From Candidatus Planktophila lacus (GTDB lineage Bacteria > Actinomycetota > Actinomycetes > Nanopelagicales > Nanopelagicaceae), in assembly GCF_002287925.1 (NCBI RefSeq), contig NZ_CP016769.1:930001-994000 (forward strand): a stretch of 64,000 nucleotides of DNA, written 5' to 3'. Position numbers and translations under genes: made by a program. Below, piece after piece: positions 51,035 through 61,054 of this stretch (the stretch's first letter is position 1; each line of letters opens with the position of its first letter). The notes under the pieces were generated by a model. It ran no database searches. It saw only the letters and a program-made list of their open reading frames with translations, and had not been told where the DNA came from.

Positions 51035-52404
51035 TATTTGCCTTCCTCAATCGATGACTTCGCATATTTCTTTCGCACCGCAGTGCGAGCTTCGCCAACT
51101 GTGACTACTGATCCGGTTATCAAGATAGCTAACGATTCTTCACTAAGTGGACGAACTGAATCCTTAATGGCTTTCTCAATTGCATCGGCAAGTGTTGGCT
51201 GAGCAAAGACTCGGTCAGCGCCAAATACTTGGGTAGCCAAAGCCTCTAAATCGCCAACTGCCATCGAGCGTGCAGCTGAGTTAGTTGTAACAATTATTTG
51301 GTTCATGATCGGCTCCAGCGCCTGCAAAATTCCTAGAGCATCTTTATCGGCCATCAGCGCAACAATTCCTGTGACATCATCAAAGGTGAATTCACTCTGA
51401 ATGGTTTCTGCAATCGCCTTAGCTCCATGCGGGTTATGTGCGGCATCCAAGATAATTGTTGGATCGCGATGAATAATCTCGCAACGCCCTGGTGAGGTCA
51501 CATTGGCAAACCCGGCGCGCACCGCATCTATATCCAAATCTTGTTCTCCGAAAAATGCTTCAACAGCGATCAAGGCAGCCGCCGCATTTGATGCTTGGTG
51601 CTTGCCGTGTAGCGGTAAGAAAATATCGTCGTAAAGTCCACGCAAACCTGTAATTGAGATCAACTGACCACCTACTGCAATCGCGCGAGAATCAATTGAG
51701 TATTCAAGGCCTTCACGTGCTACATCAGCACCGACTTCAGCGGCTCTGCGTAGTAGTTCTACCGCTGCTTCGGGCTCTTGTTGTGCCAAGACTACAAAGC
51801 CTTGTTCCTTGATAATTCCCGCTTTAGTAGTCGCAATTTCTGCAATTGTGTTTCCGAGATATTCCATGTGGTCAAGACCGATTGGCATAATCACCGATAC
51901 ATCGGCATCGACAACATTTGTTGCATCCCACTGTCCACCCATGCCGACTTCAATTACTCCGACATCAATCGGATGTTCTGCGAAAGCGGCAAAGGCCAGC
52001 GCGGTAATGGCTTCAAAGAATGAGATTGGGTTATCAAACTTGGTATCCATTAAATCTAGGTAAGGGCTGATGTCGTTAAAGGAGAAGATCATCTCTTTAG
52101 CATCGATCGGTTGGCCGTTGATGCAGATACGTTCTAGATAACTTTCTAGGTGCGGGCTGGTGAAGCGACCCGTGCGTAGACCCATCTCAAATAGAAGTGA
52201 ATCGACCATACGTGATGTTGTGGTCTTGCCGTTGGTGCCACCGATATGAATCGTTGGATAAGTAAGTTGTGGCGAACCAAGCATGTCAACGAGCGCTGAG
52301 ATTCTTTCAAGAGTAGGTGCGATGCGATTTTCTGGCCAGCGCGCGAGCAAGGCTTTTTCGATTGCGTCTATGCGCGCCTGATCATCTGGATTGATGTTAT
52401 TCAT
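51034..52404 (-). CDS. folC: Bifunctional dihydrofolate/folylpolyglutamate synthase
   Basis: Adds glutamate to dihydropteroate and to folates. The 456 residues have the Mur-ligase-like P-loop (IHIGGTNGKTTTSRMVDSLL), TSPHLESYLERICING, and the DAAHNPHGAKAI motif of the C-terminal domain. It lies 14 bases after valS, in the conserved valS-folC-DUF4233 unit. Confidence 0.95.
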   Translation of the reverse strand: MNNINPDDQARIDAIEKALLARWPENRIAPTLERISALVDMLGSPQLTYPTIHIGGTNGKTTTSRMVDSLLFEMGLRTGRFTSPHLESYLERICINGQPIDAKEMIFSFNDISPYLDLMDTKFDNPISFFEAITALAFAAFAEHPIDVGVIEVGMGGQWDATNVVDADVSVIMPIGLDHMEYLGNTIAEIATTKAGIIKEQGFVVLAQQEPEAAVELLRRAAEVGADVAREGLEYSIDSRAIAVGGQLISITGLRGLYDDIFLPLHGKHQASNAAAALIAVEAFFGEQDLDIDAVRAGFANVTSPGRCEIIHRDPTIILDAAHNPHGAKAIAETIQSEFTFDDVTGIVALMADKDALGILQALEPIMNQIIVTTNSAARSMAVGDLEALATQVFGADRVFAQPTLADAIEKAIKDSVRPLSEESLAILITGSVVTVGEARTAVRKKYAKSSIEEGK

Positions 52405-52418
52405 AATTTATATGCGAT

Positions 52419-55007
52419 TTACTTTAGCGCAGCAAGAGCGGCAGTAATGCGTTCGATATCTGAAGTTGTCTTACCTAACCGCTCTTTGATCTCGACAACG
52501 ACATCAGCCGGCGCCTTCGCCATAAAGCCGGCATTGCCTAATTTAACTTCCGCGGTCTGAAGATCTTTCTTGGCCGCGGCTAAATCTTTCTCTAAACGTG
52601 CGCGCTCTGCGACTACATCGATTGAACCAGTTAAATCGAGTTCGATCTTGATGCCGCCAATTTCAAGAGATGCAGATGGTGTGAAATCTTTGTCTTCGAG
52701 TTTCAATAAGAAGCGAAGAGCGCTGGAGTATTCGAGCACATCGGCAGAGCCAGAGAAACGACCCGGCACTTTCTGCGAAGGCTTAAGCCCTTGATCATTG
52801 CGAAAGCGACGAACTTCAGTAACAACTTCTTGCAGAGTTGAAATCAGTTTCTCTGACTTCTTATCTACATGTGAACTATCTGCCTTCGGCCATTGCGCAA
52901 CAACTAGAGACTCTCCCCCGGTGAGCGTGCACCAGAGTTCTTCAGTAATAAATGGCATAACTGGGTGCAAGGCGCGCAAGAGTTGATCAAGAACGTGGCC
53001 AAGTACGCGCTGTGAATTTGCCTTGTTATCTGAGGCGAAAGTTTCTTTAGAAAGTTCTAAGTACCAGTCGCAGAGGTCATCCCAAGCAAAGTGGTAGAGA
53101 GTTTCGCAGGCGCGAGCGAATTCGTAACCTTCGAGAAGTGAATCAACATCGCGCAGAGTTTCGCTAAGGCGAGACAAGATCCAGCGATCAATTGCATTTA
53201 AATCAGATGTAGCCGGTAGCGATCCATTTACATTTGCACCGTTCATCATCGCAAAGCGAGTTGCATTCCAAAGCTTGGTTGCAAAGTTACGAGATCCGCC
53301 GATCCAATCTTCCGCCAATGCTTGATCTGTGCCGGGGTTGGCACCGCGCGCTAAGGTAAAGCGCAGCGCATCGGCGCCGTACTTATCCATAAACTCAATT
53401 GGATCAATTACATTTCCGCGGCTCTTCGACATCTTCTTGCCAAATTGATCTCGCACTAGACCGTGCAACATGATCGTTTTAAATGGAGCAACGCCATCCA
53501 TTGCAAAGGTGGACATCATCATCATGCGAACTACCCAGAAGAACAAGATGTCATAGCCAGTTACAAGAACGCTTGTTGGATAGAACTTAGCAAGATCGGC
53601 TGATTTCTCTGGCCAGCCAAAGGTAGAAAATGCCCACTGTCCTGATGAGAACCAGGTATCTAAAACATCTGGATCTTGCGTCCAACCTGCGGGTGCAGTT
53701 TGGTCAGGTCCAACAACTTCAACTTCACCATTTGGTCCATACCAAACTGGAATGCGATGGCCCCACCAAAGTTGGCGAGAGATACACCAGTCGTGCATGT
53801 TATCTACCCACTCAAAATATCTAGGCGCAAGTGCTTCTGGTTCGATCTTTACTTCACCGCTGCGCACAGCATCAGCGGATGCTTTTGCAAGAGGTGCAAC
53901 CTTTACAAACCACTGCTTTGAAAGTCTTGGTTCAACAGTTGTATCGCAACGTGAGCAATGCCCAACTGCGTGAATGTATGGACGCTTTTCAGCAACAACG
54001 CGCCCCATCTCTTTAAGCTTTGCAACAACTGCAACGCGGGCATCGAAGCGATCCATGCCATCGAACTCGGTGCCGGTTCCAGCCATGACGCCATGCTCGT
54101 TCATGATCACAACAAATGGAACGTTATGGCGCATCGCCATTTCAAAGTCATTTGGATCGTGGGCGGCAGTTACCTTAACTGCGCCTGTTCCGAAATCCAT
54201 CTCCACGAGTTCGTCGGCAATAATCGGAATCATGCGGTCAACCAGAGGCAAGAGAACTTCAGTACCAATCATGTGCTTATAACGTGGATCATCTGGGTGA
54301 ACTGCTACAGCGCCATCGCCCAACATTGTTTCGGCACGCGTGGTTGCGATAACGATTGATTGTTCGCCTTCACCATAACGAATCTGAACAAACTCGCCAG
54401 CATCATCTTGGTGATCAACTTCAATATCTGAAAGCGCCGTTAAACAACGTGGACACCAGTTGATAATTCTTTCTGCACGGTAGATGAGTCCAGCATCGTG
54501 CATCTTTTTAAAGATCGATACAACGGCCTTGGACATTCCTTCATCCATGGTGAAACGCTCACGCGACCAGTCGACGCTAACGCCTAGCCGCTTCATCTGA
54601 TCAAGGATTGCTCCGCCAGATTCAGCTTTCCATTCCCAAACTTTCTTAACAAACTCTTCGCGACCTAAGTCATGGCGGGAAAGCCCCTGTGCGCCTAATT
54701 GTTTTTCAACAACGTTCTGCGTTGCGATACCTGCGTGATCCATTCCGGGTAACCAGAGAACTTCATAACCCTTCATGCGCTTCATGCGAGATAGGCAATC
54801 TTGGAGAGTCTGATCTAGCGCGTGGCCAATATGTAGAACACCGGTCACATTTGGTGGAGGAAGAACAATTGTGAACGCTTCTTTTGAAGATGAAGCATCT
54901 GCGGTGAAGTAATCAGCTTTCAGCCATTTTGAATAAAGGCTTGACTCAATATCGGCCGGATTAAAGGTCGATACGAGTTCTTTGCCAGATGGCGAGCTTG
55001 AAGACAT
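52419..55007 (-). CDS. valS: Valyl-tRNA synthetase
   Basis: Class I synthetase charging tRNA-Val. The 862 residues contain the HIGH motif ([15 protein letters not shown]), an editing domain, KMSKS ([14 protein letters not shown]), an anticodon-binding domain, and a C-terminal coiled coil (about 795-860). ATG 55007 is 7 bases after TAGACT with no ribosome site, so leaderless initiation is predicted. That promoter overlaps the end of clpX. Confidence 0.97.
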   Translation of the reverse strand: MSSSSPSGKELVSTFNPADIESSLYSKWLKADYFTADASSSKEAFTIVLPPPNVTGVLHIGHALDQTLQDCLSRMKRMKGYEVLWLPGMDHAGIATQNVVEKQLGAQGLSRHDLGREEFVKKVWEWKAESGGAILDQMKRLGVSVDWSRERFTMDEGMSKAVVSIFKKMHDAGLIYRAERIINWCPRCLTALSDIEVDHQDDAGEFVQIRYGEGEQSIVIATTRAETMLGDGAVAVHPDDPRYKHMIGTEVLLPLVDRMIPIIADELVEMDFGTGAVKVTAAHDPNDFEMAMRHNVPFVVIMNEHGVMAGTGTEFDGMDRFDARVAVVAKLKEMGRVVAEKRPYIHAVGHCSRCDTTVEPRLSKQWFVKVAPLAKASADAVRSGEVKIEPEALAPRYFEWVDNMHDWCISRQLWWGHRIPVWYGPNGEVEVVGPDQTAPAGWTQDPDVLDTWFSSGQWAFSTFGWPEKSADLAKFYPTSVLVTGYDILFFWVVRMMMMSTFAMDGVAPFKTIMLHGLVRDQFGKKMSKSRGNVIDPIEFMDKYGADALRFTLARGANPGTDQALAEDWIGGSRNFATKLWNATRFAMMNGANVNGSLPATSDLNAIDRWILSRLSETLRDVDSLLEGYEFARACETLYHFAWDDLCDWYLELSKETFASDNKANSQRVLGHVLDQLLRALHPVMPFITEELWCTLTGGESLVVAQWPKADSSHVDKKSEKLISTLQEVVTEVRRFRNDQGLKPSQKVPGRFSGSADVLEYSSALRFLLKLEDKDFTPSASLEIGGIKIELDLTGSIDVVAERARLEKDLAAAKKDLQTAEVKLGNAGFMAKAPADVVVEIKERLGKTTSDIERITAALAALK

Positions 55008-55014
55008 AGAGCGC

Positions 55015-55020
55015 AGTCTA
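55015..55020 (-). promoter_or_regulatory. Predicted -10 box (leaderless) of valS
   Basis: TAGACT on the minus strand ends 7 bases before ATG 55007 and starts 3 bases after the clpX stop codon. The matching -35 is not clear. Confidence 0.45.
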
Positions 55021-55022
55021 GA

Positions 55023-56318
55023 TTATGCGCTCTTCTCCTCTGTACCTTTTTCGCGGCGTGAAGCGCGCTTTGGAATATCGCCAGTGCGTGCAACCAGGGT
55101 AGGAGCCACATTTTCATCGATACATTCCTTATTAATGATCACTTTTGCGATATCGCTGCGACTTGGTACGTCGTACATCACAGATAACAGAACTGATTCC
55201 ATGATCGCGCGAAGTCCGCGAGCACCAGTGCCACGCTTTAGCGCAAGCTCTGCGATGGCATCGAGTGCCTCGGAAGTAAACTCGAGTTCAACATCATCTA
55301 AGTTAAAGAGGCGCTGATATTGCTTTACGAGCGCATTCTTTGGCTCCGTCAAAATCTGCATTAGCGCCGGCTTATCTAGATTCTCGACGCTAGTAAGAAC
55401 TGGCAGGCGGCCGATGAATTCAGGGATCATTCCAAACTTCAAAAGATCTTCTGGCATTACATCGGAGAAGATATCTTTGCGGTTCTTATCTGTAGCCTCT
55501 TGCAGAGTTGCATTAAATCCAACTCCAGCTTTTCCGCTACGCGCTTCAATGATTTTATCTAGACCAGCGAATGCTCCACCGACGATAAAGAGAACATTTG
55601 TTGTATCGAGTTGAATAAATTCTTGGTGTGGGTGCTTGCGTCCACCTTGAGGTGGAACTGATGCGACCGTGCCTTCAAGAATTTTAAGGAGCGCCTGCTG
55701 AACGCCTTCACCTGATACGTCGCGAGTTATTGATGGGTTTTCGGATTTACGTGCAACCTTATCGATTTCATCGATGTAGATGATTCCAGTTTCGGCTTTC
55801 TTTACATCGTAATCTGCAGCCTGCAAAAGTTTGAGCAAAATGTTTTCTACATCTTCACCAACGTAACCTGCTTCGGTGAGCGCTGTGGCATCAGCGATTG
55901 CAAATGGAACATTGAGCATGCGCGCCAAAGTTTGCGCCATGAGTGTTTTGCCACAACCAGTTGGGCCAAGTAACAAAATATTTGACTTGGCTAGTTCTAC
56001 GCCGTCTTCGCCTTTCGCTTCACCTGATTGCACGCGCTTGTAATGGTTATAAACGGCAACCGCTAAAGATTTCTTTGCGCGATCTTGTCCAATTACATAT
56101 TGATCAAGGAATTCAAAGATTGCTTGTGGCTTAGGAAGTTCAGTTAAGCCCAGCGTGCCCGCTTCGGCGAGTTCTTCAACGATGATCTCATTGCAGAGTT
56201 CGATACATTCGTCACAGATGTAAACACCAGGACCGGCGATCAGCTTCTTGACCTGCTTCTGTGTCTTGCCACAGAAGGAACATTTGAGCAGGTCGCTAGT
56301 TTCACCGATACGAGTCAT
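55023..56318 (-). CDS. clpX: ATP-dependent Clp protease ATPase subunit ClpX
   Basis: AAA+ unfoldase that feeds substrates to ClpP. The 431-residue protein has the N-terminal zinc-binding domain ([11 protein letters not shown]... ICDECIELC), Walker [16 protein letters not shown], Walker [12 protein letters not shown], and sensor motifs in [15 protein letters not shown]. The IGF-type ClpP-docking loop is in [12 protein letters not shown], near residue 285. A TATTCT box 6 bases before the ATG suggests its own leaderless promoter, downstream of the inserted MFS gene. Confidence 0.97.
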   Translation of the reverse strand: MTRIGETSDLLKCSFCGKTQKQVKKLIAGPGVYICDECIELCNEIIVEELAEAGTLGLTELPKPQAIFEFLDQYVIGQDRAKKSLAVAVYNHYKRVQSGEAKGEDGVELAKSNILLLGPTGCGKTLMAQTLARMLNVPFAIADATALTEAGYVGEDVENILLKLLQAADYDVKKAETGIIYIDEIDKVARKSENPSITRDVSGEGVQQALLKILEGTVASVPPQGGRKHPHQEFIQLDTTNVLFIVGGAFAGLDKIIEARSGKAGVGFNATLQEATDKNRKDIFSDVMPEDLLKFGMIPEFIGRLPVLTSVENLDKPALMQILTEPKNALVKQYQRLFNLDDVELEFTSEALDAIAELALKRGTGARGLRAIMESVLLSVMYDVPSRSDIAKVIINKECIDENVAPTLVARTGDIPKRASRREKGTEEKSA

Positions 56319-56359
56319 GGGATAAGAATAGTTTTTTGCCCGAAATTTTGTGGGTTAAA

Positions 56360-57631
56360 TCAGGCTCGAGGTTGTTCGCCCATAGATGAATTACCTGAAG
56401 AGTAAGGCGGCTTGGTGGATTTCATCTCCTTAACTCCAGGTACAAATAAGACGATGCCGCAGATGAGTAAGTGAAATACCGCTACGCCGATCAAGAGTTC
56501 TTTCTCGCCAAAAACGCTAACCATTGGCCCCGCAAGTGCCATACCTAATGGCATTAAGCCAAGTGATCCCATGTAATCAATGCTAAAGACGCGCCCTTGA
56601 TATTCGGCAGGAACTTCGCGTTGAACTTGAGTTGCCCAAAAAGCTTCCCAAGGTCCAACTGAAAATCCTGCTACAAAATATGCCAGGAAGATTAATTCTT
56701 TCGAGGAAGGAAAAGCTAAGACTAGAGGTGCAAAGATAAACAATCCCCAGACGACTACTGAAACTAACCCTGGATTTTTAACTTTTGCTTTGATGCAAAT
56801 GACGGCTGAAATTGCCCCACCCAAACTAAAGAGCGCAGCAGATGTTGCAAAAACCGAGGCTGTTCCAAAATCTCGTTTTGTAATCACTGGCAACAATACG
56901 TTCTCAACTCCGATAACCATCATCAGTTGAACTGATGCCATAAGGATCATCGCTGCAATCCACTTGTAATACCAAACAACCTTTAAGCCTTCGCGAATTT
57001 CTAGGAAGAAGCGGCTCTCTTTTCCAACAGGCGCGATTGCAGGACCCTCATCTATTCGAATCAGTAACACTGCTCCAAGAACAAAGAAAATCGAGGTTGC
57101 TATATAGGTTGCGTGCGTTCCCAATGAAACGACGATTACTCCAGCAACTCCTGGTCCAGCAATGTGACTACCTTTTAACAAAATTCCGCGGATTACATTT
57201 CCAGAGGGAAGCAAGTGATCCGGAATCAGGCTTGGAATAATTGCACCAGCAGCAGGACCTCCAAATGCATCGCTAATTCCCATCAGAACAACAATTCCGC
57301 CAAGAATCCACATTGAGATACTTTCCGGTCTGATGAATATGACAATGCTTCCGATAACAGCTCTGAATCCATCAGAAAAAATCAGAATCATTTTCCGTGG
57401 CAAACGATCGACCCAGACTCCGCCAACGGGAGCAAGTAATACTCCAGAGAGAACGCGCGCCGCGAGAATTAATCCAAGAGTTGAAGCAGATCCACCGGCA
57501 TCGAGAACGGTTACGGCTAGTGCGATCGGAAATGCAGACATTGCGATAACGGTAAGAACGTTTGAGATAAGCAGGTTTCTATATGCCTTATAAGAAAAAA
57601 GAGCGCCAGGTTCGAAATATTTTTTCAACAT
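56360..57631 (-). CDS. MFS transporter (MFS_3/efflux-like, 12 TM)
   Basis: A 423-residue transporter with about 12 hydrophobic helices and the MFS motif-A-like loop GGVWVDRLPRKMILIFSDGFR after helix 2. The overall pattern (YRNLLISNVLTVIAMSAFPIAL at the N-terminus) resembles the enterobactin-exporter/macrolide-efflux MFS_3 group. The substrate is unknown. It is inserted between clpP2 and clpX, which are adjacent in most Actinobacteria. The C-terminus is a short polar tail. Confidence 0.85.
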   Translation of the reverse strand: MLKKYFEPGALFSYKAYRNLLISNVLTVIAMSAFPIALAVTVLDAGGSASTLGLILAARVLSGVLLAPVGGVWVDRLPRKMILIFSDGFRAVIGSIVIFIRPESISMWILGGIVVLMGISDAFGGPAAGAIIPSLIPDHLLPSGNVIRGILLKGSHIAGPGVAGVIVVSLGTHATYIATSIFFVLGAVLLIRIDEGPAIAPVGKESRFFLEIREGLKVVWYYKWIAAMILMASVQLMMVIGVENVLLPVITKRDFGTASVFATSAALFSLGGAISAVICIKAKVKNPGLVSVVVWGLFIFAPLVLAFPSSKELIFLAYFVAGFSVGPWEAFWATQVQREVPAEYQGRVFSIDYMGSLGLMPLGMALAGPMVSVFGEKELLIGVAVFHLLICGIVLFVPGVKEMKSTKPPYSSGNSSMGEQPRA

Positions 57632-57672
57632 TTCTAGACCGACGCCCCTTTATTTAGAGAATTAATTAAGAA

Positions 57673-58299
57673 TTATGCGGAAGGCTTCGCCTTACGTGAA
57701 GACATAACCCTATCGATAATTCCGTATTCAACTGCTTCTGCTGCAGTAAGAATCTTGTCGCGCTCGATATCTTTCTCGATTTCTTCAATACTCTTATTTG
57801 AATGCTTTGCAAGCATTGTTTCGAGAAGGCCACGCATACGCATGATCTCGCGCGCTTGGATTTCGATATCTGAAGCCTGTCCCCCACCCTCAGATGAAGG
57901 TTGGTGGATAAGGATTCGAGAATGTTCTAGTCCGTAGCGCTTTCCTTTAGTGCCACCAGCAAGGATGATCGCCGCAGCTGATGCTGCTTGTCCGAGACAA
58001 ATTGTTGTGATGTCTGGGCGAACAAATTGCATGGTGTCGTAAATAGCGGTGAGCGCTGTAAAAGATCCACCAGGTGAGTTGATGTAGATCGAGATATCGC
58101 GATCTGGATCCATTGACTCAAGGGTTAGCAACTGTGCCATCACATCGTTTGCAACGGTGTCATCAATTGGCTGACCCAAGAAGATGATGCGCTCTTCGAA
58201 TAGCTTTGTATAAGGATCAAGGCGCTTGTAACCGTATGCGGTCTTTTCTTCAATTGTTGGAAGAACGTAGCGGTTGGTAATTTCTTGGATATGTTTCAT
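57673..58299 (-). CDS. clpP2: ATP-dependent Clp protease proteolytic subunit 2
   Basis: Second of two ClpP paralogues. The 208 residues contain the serine at Ser107 ([11 protein letters not shown]), His132 ([12 protein letters not shown]), and the aspartate further on. Actinobacterial ClpP1 and ClpP2 form a mixed tetradecamer. The ATG overlaps the clpP1 stop as TAATG. Confidence 0.95.
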   Translation of the reverse strand: MKHIQEITNRYVLPTIEEKTAYGYKRLDPYTKLFEERIIFLGQPIDDTVANDVMAQLLTLESMDPDRDISIYINSPGGSFTALTAIYDTMQFVRPDITTICLGQAASAAAIILAGGTKGKRYGLEHSRILIHQPSSEGGGQASDIEIQAREIMRMRGLLETMLAKHSNKSIEEIEKDIERDKILTAAEAVEYGIIDRVMSSRKAKPSA

Positions 58300-58919
58300 T
58301 ACTTCTTGCCTCCCGCAACTTGTCCATCATTTGTAGCGATGTGATCGATAAAGCCGTATGCGAGCGCATCCTTGGCGTTGAACCAGTTATCGCGATCTGA
58401 ATCAGCGATGATCTTTTCTAGAGGCTGACCAGTGTGCTTGGCATTTAGCTCAGACATTGTCTGCTTGGTAATCGCCATTTGTTCTGCCTGAATACGAATA
58501 TCTGTTGCAGTACCGCCGATGCCGCCCAGTGGCTGGTGCATCAAGATGCGTGCATTTGGGGTTGCAAAGCGTTTTCCAGGAGCACCTGCTGTAAGAATGA
58601 ATTGACCCATTGATGCAGCCATTCCCATCGCAACGGTTGCAACATCGTTCTTGATGTAATGCATGGTGTCGTAAATCGCCATACCTGCTGTTACAGAACC
58701 ACCAGGTGAGTTGATGTAAAGGTAGATATCTTTCTCGGAATCTTCAGCGGCTAGCAAAAGCATCTGTGCGCAGATTGCATTGGCCATCTCGTCGCGGAAT
58801 TCACCGGCAAGGAAGATGATGCGCTCACGGAGCAAGCGGTTGTAGATGTTTTCATCTAACGCATTGCCGGTTGCTGCCCGAGACATTGATCCGGTCAATT
58901 GTGGGTCTTGATAATCCAC
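58299..58919 (-). CDS. clpP1: ATP-dependent Clp protease proteolytic subunit 1
   Basis: First ClpP paralogue, 206 residues. Catalytic residues are Ser103 (GMAASMGQF) and His128 (ILMHQPLGG). I chose GTG 58919 because AGGAGG lies 5 bases upstream; ATG 58886 is an alternative without a ribosome site, and the longest frame (to 59000) has no support. clpP1-clpP2 form one coupled unit. Confidence 0.95.
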   Translation of the reverse strand: MDYQDPQLTGSMSRAATGNALDENIYNRLLRERIIFLAGEFRDEMANAICAQMLLLAAEDSEKDIYLYINSPGGSVTAGMAIYDTMHYIKNDVATVAMGMAASMGQFILTAGAPGKRFATPNARILMHQPLGGIGGTATDIRIQAEQMAITKQTMSELNAKHTGQPLEKIIADSDRDNWFNAKDALAYGFIDHIATNDGQVAGGKK

Positions 58920-59046
58920 GTAATCCTCCTGATTGATAACAACTTTTATATGTAGAGACCTTAACAATGCCTGAGGCGAAATGCTTCCCAAATATCGCAA
59001 AAAGGGTGCAAATCTCCCCTTGTTCGCTCAGGGCAGAGGAGATTGG

Positions 59047-59433
59047 TTACGAAACGGTCAGCTTGAGCAGGTAGGTCTTCTTGCCATCGGTCAGCGATAC
59101 CGAAGTTTTACCTTTTTTCAGAATAGTCAGCGATGGATTGGTTTCATAGGTTGATTGCGGGCCGCCTGGAACAAATTTGGCAATTGATGAGTTAATGACT
59201 TTGCCTCGCCAGATCTCTGGATTTTCAACTCTAAATACAACTACTCGCCCATTTTTTACTTTGATCGTCTTCGCCTTAAGCGGGTTGACCATGACCGGAG
59301 GAATAACTCTTGCCTGTGGTGCAATCTCTTCGACAGTAGCTGTCTCTGACTCATCCGCTGATGAAATCGCAGCTGGGTAGAGAGATGAGAAAAGCAGAAC
59401 AAATAGCGTTACAAAGAACTTAAGTTGACGCAT
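59047..59433 (-). CDS. Small secreted protein of unknown function
   Basis: A 128-residue protein with a Sec signal peptide (about 1-26, hydrophobic core FFVTLFVLLFSSLYPA, cleavage after ISSA). The mature part is short, beta-rich and basic, with TIKVKNGRVVVFRVENPEIWRGKVINSSIAKFV and a C-terminal KKGKTSVSLTDGKKTYLLKLTV that looks like an immunoglobulin-like or carbohydrate-binding strand pattern. I recognise no family. It lies between tig and clpP1 and has its own predicted promoter overlapping the tig stop. Confidence 0.75.
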   Translation of the reverse strand: MRQLKFFVTLFVLLFSSLYPAAISSADESETATVEEIAPQARVIPPVMVNPLKAKTIKVKNGRVVVFRVENPEIWRGKVINSSIAKFVPGGPQSTYETNPSLTILKKGKTSVSLTDGKKTYLLKLTVS

Positions 59434-59443
59434 AAGACCGTCG

Positions 59444-59473
59444 ACTTTAGTGGTGGTTATTCCTCTGAATCAA
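59444..59473 (-). promoter_or_regulatory. Predicted promoter of the small secreted protein gene
   Basis: TTGATT (59468-59473), an 18-base spacer, TAAAGT (59444-59449), then 10 bases to the ATG on the minus strand. It overlaps the 3' end of tig. Confidence 0.5.
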
Positions 59474-60755
59474 TAGGTGCAGCGGGTGGTGTCTGTGGGC
59501 GAAGCGCCTCGAGATCAACCTTCTTGCCTGATTTGTCGACAACGTTAACGCGGCCAAGAACTCCAGCCAAAGCCTTCGTGCGAGATACCTCAGCAACTAG
59601 TTGTGAAATCTGACCAGCATCCTGAAGTTGCTTTGCGAATTGCTCTGGTGGCATTCCGTAACGCTGTGATGCACGGATGAGATATTCAGTTAACTCGATT
59701 TCGTTAACTTGAACTTCTTCTGCCTTAACAATTGCATCGAGCAAGAAATCAGATTTGATTGATGTGCGAACTTGGCCATCTACTTCAGCGCGGTGTTCAG
59801 CATCTTCTAGTCGGCCTTCGCCTTCAAGGTGTTCATTAACTTCATCAGTAACCAACTTTTCTGGAACTGGAATATCAAGATCATCGATCATTTTCTTAAG
59901 TAGCAAGTCGCGTGCTTGTGCGCCTTGTTCCATCGCCTTAACGCGCTTCAAACGCTCAGCGAAGTCAGCCTTCAATTCTGCAATCGTGTCGAATTCTGAA
60001 GCCAACTTTGCAAAGGCATCATCAACTGGTGGGAGTTCGCGCTCTTTAACTGCCTTTAACTTAATTTCAACATCGCCCTTTTCGTCATCTTTCTGACCAA
60101 CGAGCTGTGTTTCAAAGTTCTTTTCATCTCCGGCCTTCATGCCAAGAAGTGCGGCATCTAAGCCATCGATCATGCGGTTTGAACCGACTTCATATGAAAT
60201 GTCATTTGCCTTGCCGCCATCAACTTCTGCGCCATCGATCTTGGCAGTTAAATCAACGGTTACGAAGTCGCCATCTTTTGTTTCGCGTTCAACAGTCATG
60301 AGAGTTCCAAAGCGAGCGCGGAGCTCATCTACTTGCTCATCGATATCTGAATCTGTGACAGCGAGATCATCAACTTCGATTGTGATCTTTGAAAAGTCAG
60401 GGAGAGTTACTTCTGGACGGACATCAACCTCAACTGAGAAGACCAACTTCTCGTTATCGACGTATTCCTTGATATCTACTTCTGGGCGTCCCACGACTAA
60501 AACTTCATGTTCGCGAGCTGCCATTCCGTAAAACTGTGGAAGTGCGTTATTGATCGCTTCATCGATTACTGATCCGCGACCTACGCGTTGATCGATCATT
60601 GAAGCTGGAATTTTGCCTTTGCGGAAACCTGGGATGTTCACCTTTGCAGCGACAGCTTTGTAAGCATCAGCTACGTACTCGGTGAGATCTGCGTAAGGAA
60701 CTTCGATATCGAGACGGACGCGAGTTGAGGAAAGTGTTTCGACCGTGCTCTTCAC
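59457..60755 (-). CDS. tig: Trigger factor (ribosome-associated chaperone)
   Basis: Peptidyl-prolyl isomerase and chaperone at the ribosome exit. The 432 residues have the ribosome-binding domain with the docking motif GFRKGKIP, the FKBP-like PPIase domain (DGDFVTVDLTAKIDG, about residues 155-235), and a helical C-terminal domain. I chose GTG 60755, with AAGGAG upstream, which gives the standard N-terminus MKSTVETLSSTRVRLDIEVP. It heads the usual tig-clpP-clpX neighbourhood. Confidence 0.96.
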   Translation of the reverse strand: MKSTVETLSSTRVRLDIEVPYADLTEYVADAYKAVAAKVNIPGFRKGKIPASMIDQRVGRGSVIDEAINNALPQFYGMAAREHEVLVVGRPEVDIKEYVDNEKLVFSVEVDVRPEVTLPDFSKITIEVDDLAVTDSDIDEQVDELRARFGTLMTVERETKDGDFVTVDLTAKIDGAEVDGGKANDISYEVGSNRMIDGLDAALLGMKAGDEKNFETQLVGQKDDEKGDVEIKLKAVKERELPPVDDAFAKLASEFDTIAELKADFAERLKRVKAMEQGAQARDLLLKKMIDDLDIPVPEKLVTDEVNEHLEGEGRLEDAEHRAEVDGQVRTSIKSDFLLDAIVKAEEVQVNEIELTEYLIRASQRYGMPPEQFAKQLQDAGQISQLVAEVSRTKALAGVLGRVNVVDKSGKKVDLEALRPQTPPAAPIDSEE

Positions 60756-60800
60756 AAAGTGCTCCTTGAAATAGAGATACAAAGAAAAACCAAAAAATTC

Positions 60801-60876
60801 TGGTCGGGGCGGGGAGATTCGAACTCCCGATCTCCTGCTCCCAAAGCAGGCGCGCTAGCCACTACGCTACGCCCCG
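60801..60876 (-). tRNA. tRNA-Pro (anticodon UGG), CCA encoded
   Basis: A cloverleaf of 76 bases: acceptor stem CGGGGCG/CGCCCCG, anticodon stem CCTGC/GCAGG with loop TTTGGGA (anticodon TGG at 60841-60843), T-arm GGGAG-TTCGAAT-CTCCC, and encoded 3' CCA. A TAGACT -10 box (60891-60896) lies 14 bases upstream. It is 45 bases upstream of tig. Confidence 0.95.
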
Positions 60877-60974
60877 AGGCGCAAGAGGTGAGTCTAGAGT
60901 AATTTTTTACTCTCGGTTACCGAGGCAGTAGGCTTAGCCCTCACACGAAACCTTTACAGGTTTTAGCACCTTCC
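60877..60974. other. Divergent tRNA promoter region
   Basis: The 98 bases between the divergent tRNA-Pro and tRNA-Gly genes hold TAGACT (60891-60896, minus strand, -10 of tRNA-Pro), the small hairpin CTCGG-TTA-CCGAG (60912-60924) and AAACCT-TTAC-AGGTTT. The tRNA-Gly promoter must lie here but is not clear. Confidence 0.4.
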
Positions 60975-61048
60975 GCGGGTGTAGCTCAATGGTAGAGCCC
61001 CAGCCTTCCAAGCTGGCCATGCCGGTTCGATCCCGGTCACCCGCTCCA
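60975..61048 (+). tRNA. tRNA-Gly (anticodon UCC), CCA encoded
   Basis: 74 bases: acceptor stem GCGGGTG/CACCCGC, anticodon stem CCAGC/GCTGG with loop CTTCCAA (anticodon TCC), T-arm CCGG-TTCGATC-CCGG, then TCCA. It is on the plus strand, convergent with the collagen-like gene that ends 7 bases away. Confidence 0.95.
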
Positions 61049-61054
61049 TAGTTT

